A stretch of DNA of 64,000 nucleotides from Aurantibrevibacter litoralis (GTDB lineage: Bacteria > Bacteroidota > Bacteroidia > Flavobacteriales > Flavobacteriaceae): positions 1-64,000 of the forward strand of contig NZ_JAYEEQ010000003.1 of the NCBI RefSeq assembly GCF_034651555.1, in the 5' to 3' direction. This document shows positions 31,327 through 41,499 of this stretch, one piece after another (the stretch's first letter is position 1; each line of letters starts with the position of its first letter). Position numbers and translations under genes: made by a program. Under the pieces are notes generated by a model. It did not search any database. It saw only the letters and a list, made by a program, of their open reading frames with translations, and was not told where the DNA came from.

Positions 31327-33723
31327 ATGTGTATGGACAACAACAACTGTTATCATTGTGGGGATGATTGCGGTAAAAAGCCTATAATTTGGGATAAGCA
31401 GCAGTTTTGTTGCGATGGCTGTAAGACCGTGTACGAAATTTTTCAGAAGAATGATTTGTCTCATTATTATGAAATAAGAGCCGCTGCAGGGGCATCTTCT
31501 AAAGAAGCTGAAGGCAAATACGACTTTCTTGCAGTACCTGATATTGTTGAAAAGTTGTTGGAGTTTAATGAAGACCGGCTACAAATTGTAAATCTTTATA
31601 TTCCGCACATTCATTGCAGTTCCTGTATCTGGATCCTAGAAAATCTGAATAGGTTACAGCCTTCCGTACTCAATTCTCAAGTAGATTTTCCTAAAAAAAC
31701 TGTTCGGATTACCTACAAATCCGATACCTTTAATTTACAGCAATTAGTACTGCTTTTGGCGCGTATTGGGTATGAACCTTATATTTCATTAGAGGATCAC
31801 GATAAAGGTAAAAAACAGATCAATCGAGATCTTATATACAAATTGGGAGTAGCAGGATTCGCTTTTGGCAATGTCATGTTTCTCTCTTTTCCCGAGTATT
31901 TAGATATGCCCCGCGATGGAGTAGGAGAGTATTGGTTAGAAGAGTACAAAGGGCTTTTTAGAGGGTTGATGTTTGCTTTTTCACTTCCCGTTGTTTTTTA
32001 TGCAGCACAAGATTATTTTATATCGGCCTATAAGGGATTGCGCTCCAAAATTTTAAATATGGACGTGCCCATAGCCTTAGGCATTATGGTGTTATTTCTA
32101 AGAAGTAGCATTGAAATTATGTTCAATTGGGGTTCAGGTTTTTTTGATAGCCTCACGGGTTTGGTCTTTTTTCTGTTGATCGGAAAGTTTTTTCAGCAAA
32201 AAACGTATGCCTTTCTTTCCTTTGAGCGCGATTATAAATCGTATTTCCCCATTGCAGTAACCAAGATTGATGAAAACCGCAACGAATCTTCGATACAGGT
32301 TTATGAAATTAAGGCGGGCGACACACTCCTGATCCGAAATCAGGAACTAATTCCCGTAGATGGCATTCTGGTATCCGGAAAGGCAAAGATAGACTACAGT
32401 TTTGTTACCGGAGAATCGCAACCTACCGAAAAGGCAATAGGCGACCGAATTTTTGCGGGGGGTAAGCAAATGTACGGCGCTATGGAAATGAAGGCGTTAA
32501 AGTCGGTTTCTCAAAGTTACCTTACTCAGCTTTGGAGCGACGCCGTTTTTAAGGAAAGTAAATCGGGGAAATTTCAAAATATTACAGATCGTATTGGGAA
32601 GCGGTTTACCATTGCCGTCCTAAGCATTGCCTTTGCCGCTACTACGTTTTGGATTTTTCACGATCCTAAAATGGCGATTAATGTGTTAACGGCAGTTCTA
32701 ATTATAGCCTGTCCATGTGCTATTGCGCTGGCTGCACCATTTACCTTGGGCAATATGCTTCGCATCTTTGGGCGTAAAAAACTGTATTTAAAAGATGCAC
32801 AAGCCATTGAGCGTTTGGCGCAAATTGATACGGCCATTTTCGATAAAACAGGCACCTTAACATCTGCCACAAAATTACAAGCTACCTACGAAGGAATGGT
32901 ACTTACAAAAGAAGAAGAATCACTTCTTAAAAACACTTTGCGCGCTTCTAACCACCCACTAAGTAGATCATTATACGCCCTGCTGGCCGAACACGATATT
33001 GTAACCCTAGACACCTACGAGGAACATGTAGGAAAGGGAATTGAAGCCGGGGCAGGAGATGATAAAATTAGAATTGGTTCAGCTGGTTTTGCGGGGGGCG
33101 ATGTAGTGCCTAAAGCCTCAGATACCGCAATCCATATTACTGCCAACAATGACTACAAGGGGTGTTATGTTTTTAATAATCACTATAGAGAAGGGCTTTC
33201 CGATGTTTTTTTATCCTTGTCAAAACACATGCAGCTCGTGGTCTTGTCCGGCGATAATGCCGGGGAACGATCTCGGTTGCAAGCCATATTACCTACTGAA
33301 ACTAGGCTTATTTTTAATCAAAAACCGGAACAAAAACTGTCTGTCGTGCGCACCTTACAAGCATTAGGCAAAAAAGTGTTGATGGTGGGTGATGGTCTTA
33401 ATGATGCAGGCGCTTTAATGCAGAGCCATGTAGGCATAGCCATTTCAGAAGATATTAATGTATTTTCACCTGCCTGCGATGGTATTCTGGATGCTTCCAA
33501 GTTTAAAGAATTACCCCGGTATATGGAAGCTGCCAAAAGTGCCATGAAAATTATCAACTTTAGTTTTATGCTTTCGTTGATGTACAATGTGGTGGGACTC
33601 TATTTTGCAGTAACCGGACAATTGCAACCAGTGATTGCCGCTATTTTAATGCCGTTAAGTTCTATTAGTATAGTGGCGTTTACCACTTTAATGACCAATA
33701 GGGTAGGAAGCAAATTGGATTAA
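31327..33723 (+). CDS. ccoI: cbb3 oxidase copper-export P-type ATPase CcoI
   Basis: This 798-residue protein has an N-terminal cysteine-rich region (CYHCGDDC and CCDGCKTVY), a heavy-metal-associated domain with HCSSC near residue 98, and a P1B ATPase core: the CPC membrane motif (ACPCAIALAA, near 462), the phosphorylation site FDKTGTLT near 504 and GDGLND near 688. This is the CcoI/CopA2 type that delivers copper across the inner membrane for cbb3 oxidase. It is divergent from the fnr-like gene. A second ATG at 31333 is possible. Confidence 0.92.
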   Translation: MCMDNNNCYHCGDDCGKKPIIWDKQQFCCDGCKTVYEIFQKNDLSHYYEIRAAAGASSKEAEGKYDFLAVPDIVEKLLEFNEDRLQIVNLYIPHIHCSSCIWILENLNRLQPSVLNSQVDFPKKTVRITYKSDTFNLQQLVLLLARIGYEPYISLEDHDKGKKQINRDLIYKLGVAGFAFGNVMFLSFPEYLDMPRDGVGEYWLEEYKGLFRGLMFAFSLPVVFYAAQDYFISAYKGLRSKILNMDVPIALGIMVLFLRSSIEIMFNWGSGFFDSLTGLVFFLLIGKFFQQKTYAFLSFERDYKSYFPIAVTKIDENRNESSIQVYEIKAGDTLLIRNQELIPVDGILVSGKAKIDYSFVTGESQPTEKAIGDRIFAGGKQMYGAMEMKALKSVSQSYLTQLWSDAVFKESKSGKFQNITDRIGKRFTIAVLSIAFAATTFWIFHDPKMAINVLTAVLIIACPCAIALAAPFTLGNMLRIFGRKKLYLKDAQAIERLAQIDTAIFDKTGTLTSATKLQATYEGMVLTKEEESLLKNTLRASNHPLSRSLYALLAEHDIVTLDTYEEHVGKGIEAGAGDDKIRIGSAGFAGGDVVPKASDTAIHITANNDYKGCYVFNNHYREGLSDVFLSLSKHMQLVVLSGDNAGERSRLQAILPTETRLIFNQKPEQKLSVVRTLQALGKKVLMVGDGLNDAGALMQSHVGIAISEDINVFSPACDGILDASKFKELPRYMEAAKSAMKIINFSFMLSLMYNVVGLYFAVTGQLQPVIAAILMPLSSISIVAFTTLMTNRVGSKLD

Positions 33724-33843
33724 AGTCAAAGCCTATGGCAGCCCATAATATACCCGAATGGTACAAGCCTGTAGCTATAAAAAAAAGAACATACCCATCA
33801 ATATATACAATTAAGCACCAATAATTTGTAAACCTGTCTAGCA

Positions 33844-34302
33844 ATGAAACTCCAACAAACTAAAAATACAGCACTTTTAAATAAAATAAGACAAAATTCT
33901 TTCTTGGCCATTTCTATCGGATTGGTGTATTTGTGGTTTGGATATTTAAAATTCTTTCATGGACTAAGTCCGGCTGAAGGATTGGCAAAAGACACCATAC
34001 ACGCCCTTACGTTTGGTTTAATACCCAGCAATATGAGTATTGTGCTATTAGCTATAATGGAAGTTGGCATTGGGATCGTTCTGATAGTAAACGTATTCCG
34101 AAAAAAAATTATCATTTTGGCGTTGTTGCATTTGGCATGCACGTTTACACCGCTTTTATTGTTTTCGGAGGCATCATTTGCCATTTCACCTTATGTACCA
34201 ACCCTTTTAGGGCAATATATAGCAAAGAACATTATTATAGTGGGGGCTCTTTTAGTGTTATTTCGAGAAGAAAACAAATTGGCGGTAAGGGCTAAGAACT
34301 GA
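33844..34302 (+). CDS. DoxX-like membrane protein
   Basis: This 152-residue protein has four transmembrane segments and the DoxX/YkgB-like pattern LVYLWFGYLKFFHGLSPAEG. Its role is not established. It lies between ccoI and ccoS, and its stop overlaps the FNR-type box of the cco operon. It may be carried by readthrough from ccoI (120-bp gap). Confidence 0.75.
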   Translation: MKLQQTKNTALLNKIRQNSFLAISIGLVYLWFGYLKFFHGLSPAEGLAKDTIHALTFGLIPSNMSIVLLAIMEVGIGIVLIVNVFRKKIIILALLHLACTFTPLLLFSEASFAISPYVPTLLGQYIAKNIIIVGALLVLFREENKLAVRAKN

Positions 34303-34342
34303 TAATTGTCATGTTATGAAAGGCGGTCAAACACTAGTTTTA
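34300..34342 (+). promoter_or_regulatory. FNR-type box and -7 element of the cco operon
   Basis: TGATAATTGTCA (34300-34311) is centred 29.5 nt before TAGTTTTA (34335-34342, one mismatch). The inferred start near 34346 leaves an 18-nt leader to ccoS. Confidence 0.75.
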
Positions 34343-34363
34343 CACCAAATTTAATTCGACCGC

Positions 34364-34579
34364 ATGAGCGTGATCTATTTATTGTTAGCCCTTAGTATCC
34401 TTGTGGCCATCGTTTTTTTTATTGCATTTATCATTTCTGTTAGAAATGGGCAGTATGACGACGCCTATACCCCTTCCGTCCGAATGCTTTTTGAAGATGA
34501 ATTAGTAAAAAAACCGTCTTCTGAAAGTACTCCTCAAAATAACAAATCGAAACCAATTAGTAAAAATCAAAAAGTATAG
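34364..34579 (+). CDS. ccoS: cbb3 oxidase assembly protein CcoS
   Basis: This 71-residue protein has one N-terminal transmembrane segment followed by GQYDDAYTPSVRMLFED, the CcoS signature (family consensus GQFDDLxxP..RML). CcoS is needed to insert cofactors into cbb3 oxidase. It is the first gene of the cco operon and ends 3 nt before ccoNO. Confidence 0.93.
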   Translation: MSVIYLLLALSILVAIVFFIAFIISVRNGQYDDAYTPSVRMLFEDELVKKPSSESTPQNNKSKPISKNQKV

Positions 34580-34582
34580 TTT

Positions 34583-36784
34583 ATGGAAGTACAGCAATTT
34601 TATTACGATAATAAAATCGTAAAGAAGTTTATTTATGCCACCTTACTTTGGGGAATTGTGGGCATGTCTGTGGGGCTTTTGTTAGCCTTTATGTTTCTGT
34701 TCCCTAACGTAACCGATGGCATCTCATGGCTTAGTTTTGGACGCCTACGTCCTTTACACACCAATGCGGTCATTTTTGCTTTTGTAGGCAATGCGATTTT
34801 TGCGGGTATTTATTATTCTACACAGCGGCTCTTAAAGGCCAGAATGTTTAGTGATGCGTTAAGTAACTTTAATTTTTGGGGTTGGCAAGCCATAATAGTC
34901 GCTGCGGCTATTACCCTTCCATTGGGCTATACAAGTTCTAAAGAGTACGCCGAACTAGAATGGCCTATAGATATCGCTATTGCGTTGGTTTGGGTTGCTT
35001 TTGGTGCAAACCTAATCGGCACCATGCTAAAAAGAAGACAACGACATTTGTATGTGGCTATTTGGTTTTACCTCGCAACTTTTGTTACCGTTGCTGTACT
35101 TCACATTTTTAACAGTTTGGCGCTGCCTGTAAGTGCCTTAAAAAGCTACTCCGTTTATGCAGGGGTGCAAGATGCGTTGGTGCAGTGGTGGTATGGCCAT
35201 AATGCAGTGGCTTTCTTTTTAACTACGCCGTTTTTAGGGTTAATGTATTATTTTGTGCCCAAGGCGGCGAACAGACCTGTGTATTCATATCGTCTTTCTA
35301 TTGTTCACTTTTGGTCGCTTATATTTATTTATATATGGGCCGGTCCACACCATTTACTATACTCGTCCTTACCCGATTGGGCACAAAATTTAGGCGTAGC
35401 CTTTTCTATAATGCTTATAGCGCCTTCTTGGGGAGGGATGATCAATGGCTTATTAACGCTGCGAGGCGCCTGGGATAAGGTGCGTACAGATCCTACATTA
35501 AAATTCATGGTGGTAGCCATTACCGGCTATGGTATGGCCACGTTTGAAGGCCCAATGCTTTCCCTGAAAAATGTAAATGCCATTGCCCACTTTAGTGATT
35601 GGATTATTGCTCACGTGCACGTAGGAGCCTTAGCTTGGAACGGATTTATGACGTTTGGCATGATCTATTGGTTGGTACCAAAAATGTTTAAAACCAGACT
35701 CTTTTCACTCGGGTTGGCCAACCTGCACTTCTGGATAGGCACCTTGGGCATTGTTTTGTATGCCTTGCCGATGTACGTTGCAGGATTTACCCAAGCCTTA
35801 ATGTGGAAGGAATTTAACCCAGACGGTACGTTGGTCTACGGCAATTTCTTAGAAACCGTAAACGAGATTATACCCATGTATTGGATGCGTGCCATAGGAG
35901 GAACCCTTTTCATCGTCGGTGCACTTATCATGTTATACAACATTATAAAAACCGTACGTGCAGGTAGTGCAGTAACCGACGAGCTCGCCGAGGCTGCCGC
36001 CCTTACCAAAGTTTCTAAAAGACGTATTGCCGGAGAAACCTATCATACGTGGTTAGAGCGCAAGCCGGTTCAGTTAACCCTGCTTGCTACGGTTGCCATT
36101 TTAATTGGCGGTGTCATTCAAATAGTTCCAACACTACTAGTAAAATCAAATATACCTACCATCACCAGTGTTACACCGTATACGCCTTTGGAGCTAGAGG
36201 GTCGGGATTTATATATCCGTGAAGGCTGTGTGGGCTGTCATTCCCAAATGATACGACCCTTTCGGAGTGAGGTAGAACGGTATGGAGAATATGCCAAAGC
36301 GGGTGAATTTGTGTACGATCATCCCTTCTTATGGGGTAGCAAACGAACAGGTCCCGATTTATTACGAATAGGGGGCAAGTATTCCGATAGTTGGCATTTT
36401 AACCATATGTACGATCCGCAAAGTACGTCTTCAGGTTCCATAATGCCCGCTTATCAGTGGCTCATACGAAGCGCACATGACAGAAGTGGCGTTCAGGGAA
36501 AAATGAAAGCTATGGTTAGTTTAGGAGTCCCATATTCCGATGAGGAGATCGCCAATGCACAGAGCGCTATGGATGCACAAGCCCTTGAGATAGAAAAGAA
36601 TCTATATGCCGATCCGGATTTTGTAAAAAGCTACGAGGCAGACAAGCAGTTTGCAGCCGAAAATGGTGAACCGTTTGTGGAGATGCGAGATCGTGAAATA
36701 GTGTCGCTTATTGCCTATTTACAACGATTGGGCACCGACATCAAAATTAAGAATGCCGACGAATACCTTACTAAAAACAATTAG
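34583..36784 (+). CDS. ccoN: fused cbb3 cytochrome c oxidase subunits I and II (CcoNO)
   Basis: This 733-residue protein joins the catalytic 12-helix CcoN part (about 1-470; RPLHTNAVIFAFVGN, VQWWYGHNAVAFFLTTP with the copper/haem ligands, HVHVGALAWNGFM) to a CcoO part with one transmembrane anchor and a c-type haem site GCVGCHSQMIRPF near residue 550. Separate ccoN and ccoO genes are usual in Proteobacteria; the fusion is common in Bacteroidota. It is the high-affinity terminal oxidase for microaerobic respiration. FNR-type promoter upstream of ccoS. Confidence 0.95.
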   Translation: MEVQQFYYDNKIVKKFIYATLLWGIVGMSVGLLLAFMFLFPNVTDGISWLSFGRLRPLHTNAVIFAFVGNAIFAGIYYSTQRLLKARMFSDALSNFNFWGWQAIIVAAAITLPLGYTSSKEYAELEWPIDIAIALVWVAFGANLIGTMLKRRQRHLYVAIWFYLATFVTVAVLHIFNSLALPVSALKSYSVYAGVQDALVQWWYGHNAVAFFLTTPFLGLMYYFVPKAANRPVYSYRLSIVHFWSLIFIYIWAGPHHLLYSSLPDWAQNLGVAFSIMLIAPSWGGMINGLLTLRGAWDKVRTDPTLKFMVVAITGYGMATFEGPMLSLKNVNAIAHFSDWIIAHVHVGALAWNGFMTFGMIYWLVPKMFKTRLFSLGLANLHFWIGTLGIVLYALPMYVAGFTQALMWKEFNPDGTLVYGNFLETVNEIIPMYWMRAIGGTLFIVGALIMLYNIIKTVRAGSAVTDELAEAAALTKVSKRRIAGETYHTWLERKPVQLTLLATVAILIGGVIQIVPTLLVKSNIPTITSVTPYTPLELEGRDLYIREGCVGCHSQMIRPFRSEVERYGEYAKAGEFVYDHPFLWGSKRTGPDLLRIGGKYSDSWHFNHMYDPQSTSSGSIMPAYQWLIRSAHDRSGVQGKMKAMVSLGVPYSDEEIANAQSAMDAQALEIEKNLYADPDFVKSYEADKQFAAENGEPFVEMRDREIVSLIAYLQRLGTDIKIKNADEYLTKNN

Positions 36785-36786
36785 TT

Positions 36787-36981
36787 ATGATGAAGTTTGT
36801 AAAGAATTATATGGAAAGTATCGATGGGGTAGCCACGTATCCCATGATTTCCTTGCTTATTTTCTTTGTATTTTTTGTACTTCTCTTTTGGTGGGTAGCT
36901 ACCGCTAAAAAGGAATATATACAGGAAGTAAGTGAGTTACCGCTAGATTTAAATAACCCAGATAAAGAGGAATCATTATGA
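36787..36981 (+). CDS. ccoQ: cbb3 oxidase small subunit CcoQ
   Basis: This 64-residue protein has one transmembrane helix (LLIFFVFFVLLFWWVATA) and a short acidic tail. It starts 2 nt after ccoNO and overlaps ccoP by 4 nt. CcoQ stabilises the oxidase complex. The position and size identify it; the sequence of this subunit is poorly conserved. Confidence 0.85.
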   Translation: MMKFVKNYMESIDGVATYPMISLLIFFVFFVLLFWWVATAKKEYIQEVSELPLDLNNPDKEESL

Positions 36982-37850
36982 AAAATTCAATACCTTGGTG
37001 GATTCGTGTCCCCGCCATTTTCTTTCTCATATTTATAGCCATGGAGTTCTTTATAGACTCTGGCGATAAACCGGCTTTTATAGCCTACCCAATTACACAA
37101 TTTTTTCTATTGCTTGTACTGCTTATTTTAGTTGCGATCGAATTAATTCTTCGATCTATAGAAAATGTAATGTACCAAACGCTATCCGAAGAGGCAAAGC
37201 AACGTTACGATGCATCTAATGCTACCGCTAAAGAATGGACCTGGGGAAAGGAAATGTGGAAAAAGCTTACCGGAAATAAACCCCTAGAAGAAGAAGGCGA
37301 GATCATTTTAGACCACAATTACGATGGTATTAGGGAGCTAGACAATAAGCTCCCGCCATGGTGGGTCTATATGTTCTATGCCACTATTATTTTTGGTGTG
37401 ATTTATATGGTGCGCTTCCATATTTTTAACGATTATGATCAGGATACAGAGTACGAGCGCGATGTAGCGCAGGCGCAATTGGAAATTGAAGCGTATAAAA
37501 AAACTGCCAAGGGCCTCGTGGATGCAACTACCGTAGAATTGCTTACAGAACCTTCCGATCTCAGTGCAGGCAAAGCTATTTTCGAAGCCAATTGTGTAGC
37601 GTGTCATATGGCCGACGGCGGTGGGGGTATAGGTCCCAACCTAACTGATGCTTACTATATTCTTGGTGGTGGTATTAAAAATGTGTTTCATACCATTTCC
37701 GAAGGGGGAAGGGACGGTAAAGGTATGGTTGCTTGGAAACAAAGCCTTAAGCCTTTAGAGATAGCTCAGGTAGCCAGTTATGTGATTGGCATGGAGGGTA
37801 GCACACCAGCCAATCCAAAAGCACCGGAAGGTGAAATTTGGAATGAATAA
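36978..37850 (+). CDS. ccoP: cbb3 oxidase subunit III CcoP, one-haem form
   Basis: This 290-residue protein has two N-terminal membrane segments, the conserved YDGIRELDNKLPPWWVYMFYATI stretch of the CcoP N-terminal domain, a third membrane helix, and one c-type haem motif NCVACH near residue 204 followed by GGIGPNLTDAYY. Canonical CcoP has two CxxCH motifs; only one exists here. It brings electrons to CcoNO on the periplasmic side. Confidence 0.93.
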   Translation: MKNSIPWWIRVPAIFFLIFIAMEFFIDSGDKPAFIAYPITQFFLLLVLLILVAIELILRSIENVMYQTLSEEAKQRYDASNATAKEWTWGKEMWKKLTGNKPLEEEGEIILDHNYDGIRELDNKLPPWWVYMFYATIIFGVIYMVRFHIFNDYDQDTEYERDVAQAQLEIEAYKKTAKGLVDATTVELLTEPSDLSAGKAIFEANCVACHMADGGGGIGPNLTDAYYILGGGIKNVFHTISEGGRDGKGMVAWKQSLKPLEIAQVASYVIGMEGSTPANPKAPEGEIWNE

Positions 37851-37953
37851 ATGAATATGGTTTAGGGTGTAATTTTTTTATTCAGGGAAGTATTCCCAAA
37901 GTTGAAGATGTGGATGAACGCTGTTGCAAGAACCACAAAACCAAAAATTATAA

Positions 37954-39363
37954 ATGGACGATCAATTCAGGGATTCAATTGGCACGATTAATAAAGAGGG
38001 CAAACGGGCTTGGATTTTTCCAAAAAAACCTAGTGGCAGCTACTACCGATACCGGAAATGGGTAAGCTATGGACTGTTACTGTTTTTGTTTTTGGCACCT
38101 TTTATAAAAATTAATGGCAACCAATTTTTAATGTTCAATGTGTTAGAACGGCGCTTCAATATATTTGGAGCTCCTTTTTGGCCACAGGATTTTTACTTGT
38201 TTGTGATTATAATGATTATTGGGGTGGTTTTTGTATCCCTCTTCACCGTAGCTTTTGGTCGTATTTTTTGCGGGTGGATGTGTCCTCAAACCATTTTTAT
38301 GGAAATGGTTTTTAGAAGGATTGAGTATTGGATTGATGGCGATAGAGGCGCACAAATAAAACTGGATAGACAAGCCTGGAATGCTGAAAAAATTAGAAAG
38401 CGATTGCTAAAATGGACACTATTCTTTATCATATCCTTTTTAATTGCCAATGTATTTTTAGCCTATTTAATTGGGAGCGATAGATTGCTGAACTATGTGT
38501 TTGAAGGTCCTTTTGCCCACCTCAGCACACTACTGTCGTTGCTCGTTTTTACGCTGGTATTCTACTTTGTTTTTGCCTGGTTTCGGGAACAAGTGTGTAT
38601 TATTGCGTGTCCGTATGGTAGATTGCAAGGAGTGCTTTTAGATAATAAATCTATTGTAGTAGCCTATGATCATAAAAGGGGCGAAGCCGAAAATGGCCGA
38701 AAAAAATTCAGGAAGGGCGAAGATAGAAACGCATTAGGTCATGGGGATTGTATCGATTGCTTTCAGTGTGTTAATGTTTGCCCAACAGGTATCGATATCC
38801 GAAATGGCACTCAGTTGGAGTGTGTTAATTGCACCGCGTGCATCGATGAGTGTGATGAAATCATGGAAAAAGTAAACCTGCCTAAGGGATTAATACGGTA
38901 TGCTAGCGAGGACAATATCGAAAGAAAGGCCAAATTCAAATTTACACCGAGACTAAAAGCCTATACAGCTGTGTTAACTATTTTGACCGGACTTTTAATT
39001 GGTATGCTTTTTTTGAGAAGTGATTTGGAGGCGAATATCTTACGATTACCGGGGCAGTTATATGAACATAAAGAGGGAAATATTATAAGCAATGTGTATA
39101 CCTTTAAACTTATCAATAAAACAACCAAGGACTATACCGATGTACAATTTCGATTACAATCTCATAAGGGATCCATCAATTTGGTGAGAAAGGGTGCTGT
39201 AAGTGTTCCTGCGCAAGGTCTGGCAGAAGGTACTTTATTTATCGAAATAAACGCCGCCGCATTAACTGGAGATAAAGATAAATTGGAAATAGGGGTGTAT
39301 AGCGGCGACACATTGATTGAAACCACTACGGCCCGATTTTTAGCACCAAGAAGTTATAGATAA
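37954..39363 (+). CDS. ccoG: cbb3 oxidase accessory protein CcoG
   Basis: This 469-residue membrane protein has several transmembrane segments, the FCGWMCPQT motif, and two ferredoxin-type 4Fe-4S sites, CIDCFQCVNVCPTGID and CVNCTACIDECD. The C-terminal part is an Ig-like periplasmic domain. CcoG/RdxA acts in copper reduction during cbb3 assembly. It follows ccoP by 103 bp and is probably in the same transcript. Confidence 0.94.
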   Translation: MDDQFRDSIGTINKEGKRAWIFPKKPSGSYYRYRKWVSYGLLLFLFLAPFIKINGNQFLMFNVLERRFNIFGAPFWPQDFYLFVIIMIIGVVFVSLFTVAFGRIFCGWMCPQTIFMEMVFRRIEYWIDGDRGAQIKLDRQAWNAEKIRKRLLKWTLFFIISFLIANVFLAYLIGSDRLLNYVFEGPFAHLSTLLSLLVFTLVFYFVFAWFREQVCIIACPYGRLQGVLLDNKSIVVAYDHKRGEAENGRKKFRKGEDRNALGHGDCIDCFQCVNVCPTGIDIRNGTQLECVNCTACIDECDEIMEKVNLPKGLIRYASEDNIERKAKFKFTPRLKAYTAVLTILTGLLIGMLFLRSDLEANILRLPGQLYEHKEGNIISNVYTFKLINKTTKDYTDVQFRLQSHKGSINLVRKGAVSVPAQGLAEGTLFIEINAAALTGDKDKLEIGVYSGDTLIETTTARFLAPRSYR

Positions 39364-39492
39364 GGAGGAGGCTAAATTTAGGGTGTATCACAATATAAGG
39401 TTGCTGCTGTAAAAGTTATCCGGAAGTGGGTTTTTTCTACTCCCTGTACCTTTTTTGAAGCCTCTTTCTTAGATTTATTTTTTTTAATTATT

Positions 39493-39954
39493 ATGAACAA
39501 AAAGAATATGAAAATAAATTGGGGAACCGGAATTGTATTGGCATTTGTAGGATTTATAAGTTTTATCTTGTTCTTTGTGATACGCATGAGTACAGACTCA
39601 AGAACAAATCACGATTTGGTCACCGAAGAGTATTATAAGGCCGAGTTGGGGTATCAACAAGAAATAGACGCCGCCCGTAACGCCAGAGACCGTAAAAAAC
39701 AAATCAGTATAAAAAAAACATCGGAAGGTTTATTACTGATTTTTCCGGAAAATGTAGATCCGAAACTGATACAAGGAACAGTGTCCCTATACAGACCCTC
39801 CAACAAACATTTGGATGTTAACTTGCCCATAAGTTTGTCCAATGCCCATTTGCTCATACCAGATCAAAACTTGTTAGAGGGTCGCTGGGACATTTCTGTT
39901 TTTTGGGAATATGAGAATCAAAAATACTTGCATAAAGAAAGTATTACCTATTAA
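39493..39954 (+). CDS. ccoH: cbb3 assembly protein CcoH/FixH
   Basis: This 153-residue protein has one N-terminal transmembrane segment and a periplasmic FixH domain; EEYYKAELGYQQEIDAARNA is the conserved stretch. It is required for cbb3 oxidase assembly. It lies between ccoG and the SafE-like gene, 2 bp before the latter. Confidence 0.92.
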   Translation: MNKKNMKINWGTGIVLAFVGFISFILFFVIRMSTDSRTNHDLVTEEYYKAELGYQQEIDAARNARDRKKQISIKKTSEGLLLIFPENVDPKLIQGTVSLYRPSNKHLDVNLPISLSNAHLLIPDQNLLEGRWDISVFWEYENQKYLHKESITY

Positions 39955-39956
39955 TC

Positions 39957-40661
39957 ATGGTACTATCTGCCCTTATTTTAGGCCTTTTAGGAAGCCTGCA
40001 CTGCGTAGGAATGTGTGGGCCTATCGCTTTTATGCTTCCCGTAGACCGCACGAACAAGACAAAAAAAGTCGGACAAATTGCGTTGTATCATGGCGGGAGA
40101 TTATTGGCGTATAGTAGTATTGGCTTGTTGTTTGGCCTTTTCGGTAAAGGTCTCTATGTTTTTGGAATTCAACAAAAACTTTCTATTGCCATTGGTATTC
40201 TTATGATCCTTGCGGTGTGCTTGCCAGTAGGCTGGTTTAAGAATTTTAGTCCAACAAAACCATTGCATAAGTTCATAGGGCATCTTAAATCGACATTAGG
40301 AAAAGAACTCTCCAAAAAAACGGCAGACACTTTTTTAACCATCGGTTTTCTAAATGGTTTTCTGCCTTGTGGCATGGTATATATGGCCTTGTTTGGTGCA
40401 ATAGCAATGGGCGATGCCTTAACAGGTTCCCTTTATATGATGCTTTTTGGCTTGGGTACCGTACCTTTAATGACTTCCGCTATTTATTTTAAAGGACTTC
40501 TAAAGGGTATAACAAGACAAAAGGTAACCAAATTAGTACCAATTTTTACAGTACTTATTGGGATTCTTTTTATATTACGTGGATTAGGTCTCGGTATTCC
40601 CTACATCTCTCCGGAGCCGGTGGTAACGTTAGTTTCGAATACTGTAGATTGTATACCGTAA
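39957..40661 (+). CDS. SafE/UreH-like membrane protein of the cco operon
   Basis: This 234-residue protein has about six transmembrane segments and starts with the signature LGLLGSLHCVGMCGPIAFML, with a repeated-half motif FLNGFLPCGMVYMAL. It belongs to the TauE/SafE-UreH-2 family often placed at the end of cco operons. A role in copper or thiol transport for oxidase maturation is inferred. Confidence 0.88.
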   Translation: MVLSALILGLLGSLHCVGMCGPIAFMLPVDRTNKTKKVGQIALYHGGRLLAYSSIGLLFGLFGKGLYVFGIQQKLSIAIGILMILAVCLPVGWFKNFSPTKPLHKFIGHLKSTLGKELSKKTADTFLTIGFLNGFLPCGMVYMALFGAIAMGDALTGSLYMMLFGLGTVPLMTSAIYFKGLLKGITRQKVTKLVPIFTVLIGILFILRGLGLGIPYISPEPVVTLVSNTVDCIP

Positions 40662-40730
40662 GAGGGTAAAGAAGGTGGAAGCGCGAATTTTTAATTTGAA
40701 AAATACATTCATCTAATAAGGTAACAATAT

Positions 40731-40998
40731 GCCATCAACTATTTGTTGATTTGTTGATTTGTTGATTTGAAAATGTAACAATGTAGTGGTGTAACAATGT
40801 GCGATCAACGAACAACGATCAACTATTTGTTGATTTGTTGATTTGAAAATGTAACAATGTAGTGGTGTAACAATGTGCCATCAACGAACAACCAACAACG
40901 ATCACCTATTTGTTGATTTGTTGATTTGATGATTTGAAAATTTGAAAATTTGAAAATGTAACAATTTACGATCAACCATCAACGAACAACAAACAAGG
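40731..40998. repeat. array of short repeat words
   Basis: The words TTGTTGATTTG, AAAATGTAACAATG and ATCAACGAACAACGA recur several times with small changes. The same words fill 58201-58580. Spacing is irregular and there is no constant repeat-spacer structure, so it is not CRISPR. Together with the flanks it makes about 340 bp without a gene before the globin. Confidence 0.8.
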
Positions 40999-41004
40999 AA
41001 AAAA

Positions 41005-41400
41005 ATGCCTAATCCCGAAATAAAAACAAAAGCCGACGTCGCTCTTTTAGTTACAACGTTTTATGGAAAGGTTCGGAAAGACGCTATTTTAGGGCCTATT
41101 TTTAATCGTATTATCACGGATTGGGATCCGCACTTGGCACTATTGACTGATTTTTGGGAAACCCAATTATTTTTAAAACGCACGTATTTCGGAAATCCGG
41201 TTACCGCACACCAAAAAATGGATGAAACCATAGGTCATATAACAACTTCTGAGCATTTTGGGTTGTGGCTCAATCTTTGGCACGCTACTATAGACGAACT
41301 TTTTTCGGGAGAAACCGCGTGGATAGCTAAAAATAGAGCACAGAAAATGAGTACCATGTTGTTTATGCAAATTTATGCACACAGATCCGGAAAGGTTTAA
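41005..41400 (+). CDS. group III truncated haemoglobin
   Basis: This 131-residue protein fits the group III (trHbP) truncated globins: FYGKVRKDAILGPIFN, DFWETQLFLKRTYFGNPVTAHQKM, with the proximal-type His region near HFGLWLNLWH. Such globins bind oxygen or NO and help with nitrosative stress or oxygen supply to oxidases. It sits between the cco operon and the nor genes. No FNR-type box is seen upstream. Confidence 0.92.
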   Translation: MPNPEIKTKADVALLVTTFYGKVRKDAILGPIFNRIITDWDPHLALLTDFWETQLFLKRTYFGNPVTAHQKMDETIGHITTSEHFGLWLNLWHATIDELFSGETAWIAKNRAQKMSTMLFMQIYAHRSGKV

Positions 41401-41499
41401 AATCAACGTTAAGATAGTGGTAAAAGCAAAAAAGAGCTTCAAACGTTTGGAATCTATGGCTCTATACAATCACAAACGCAAGTAGAACGCATTTCATTC

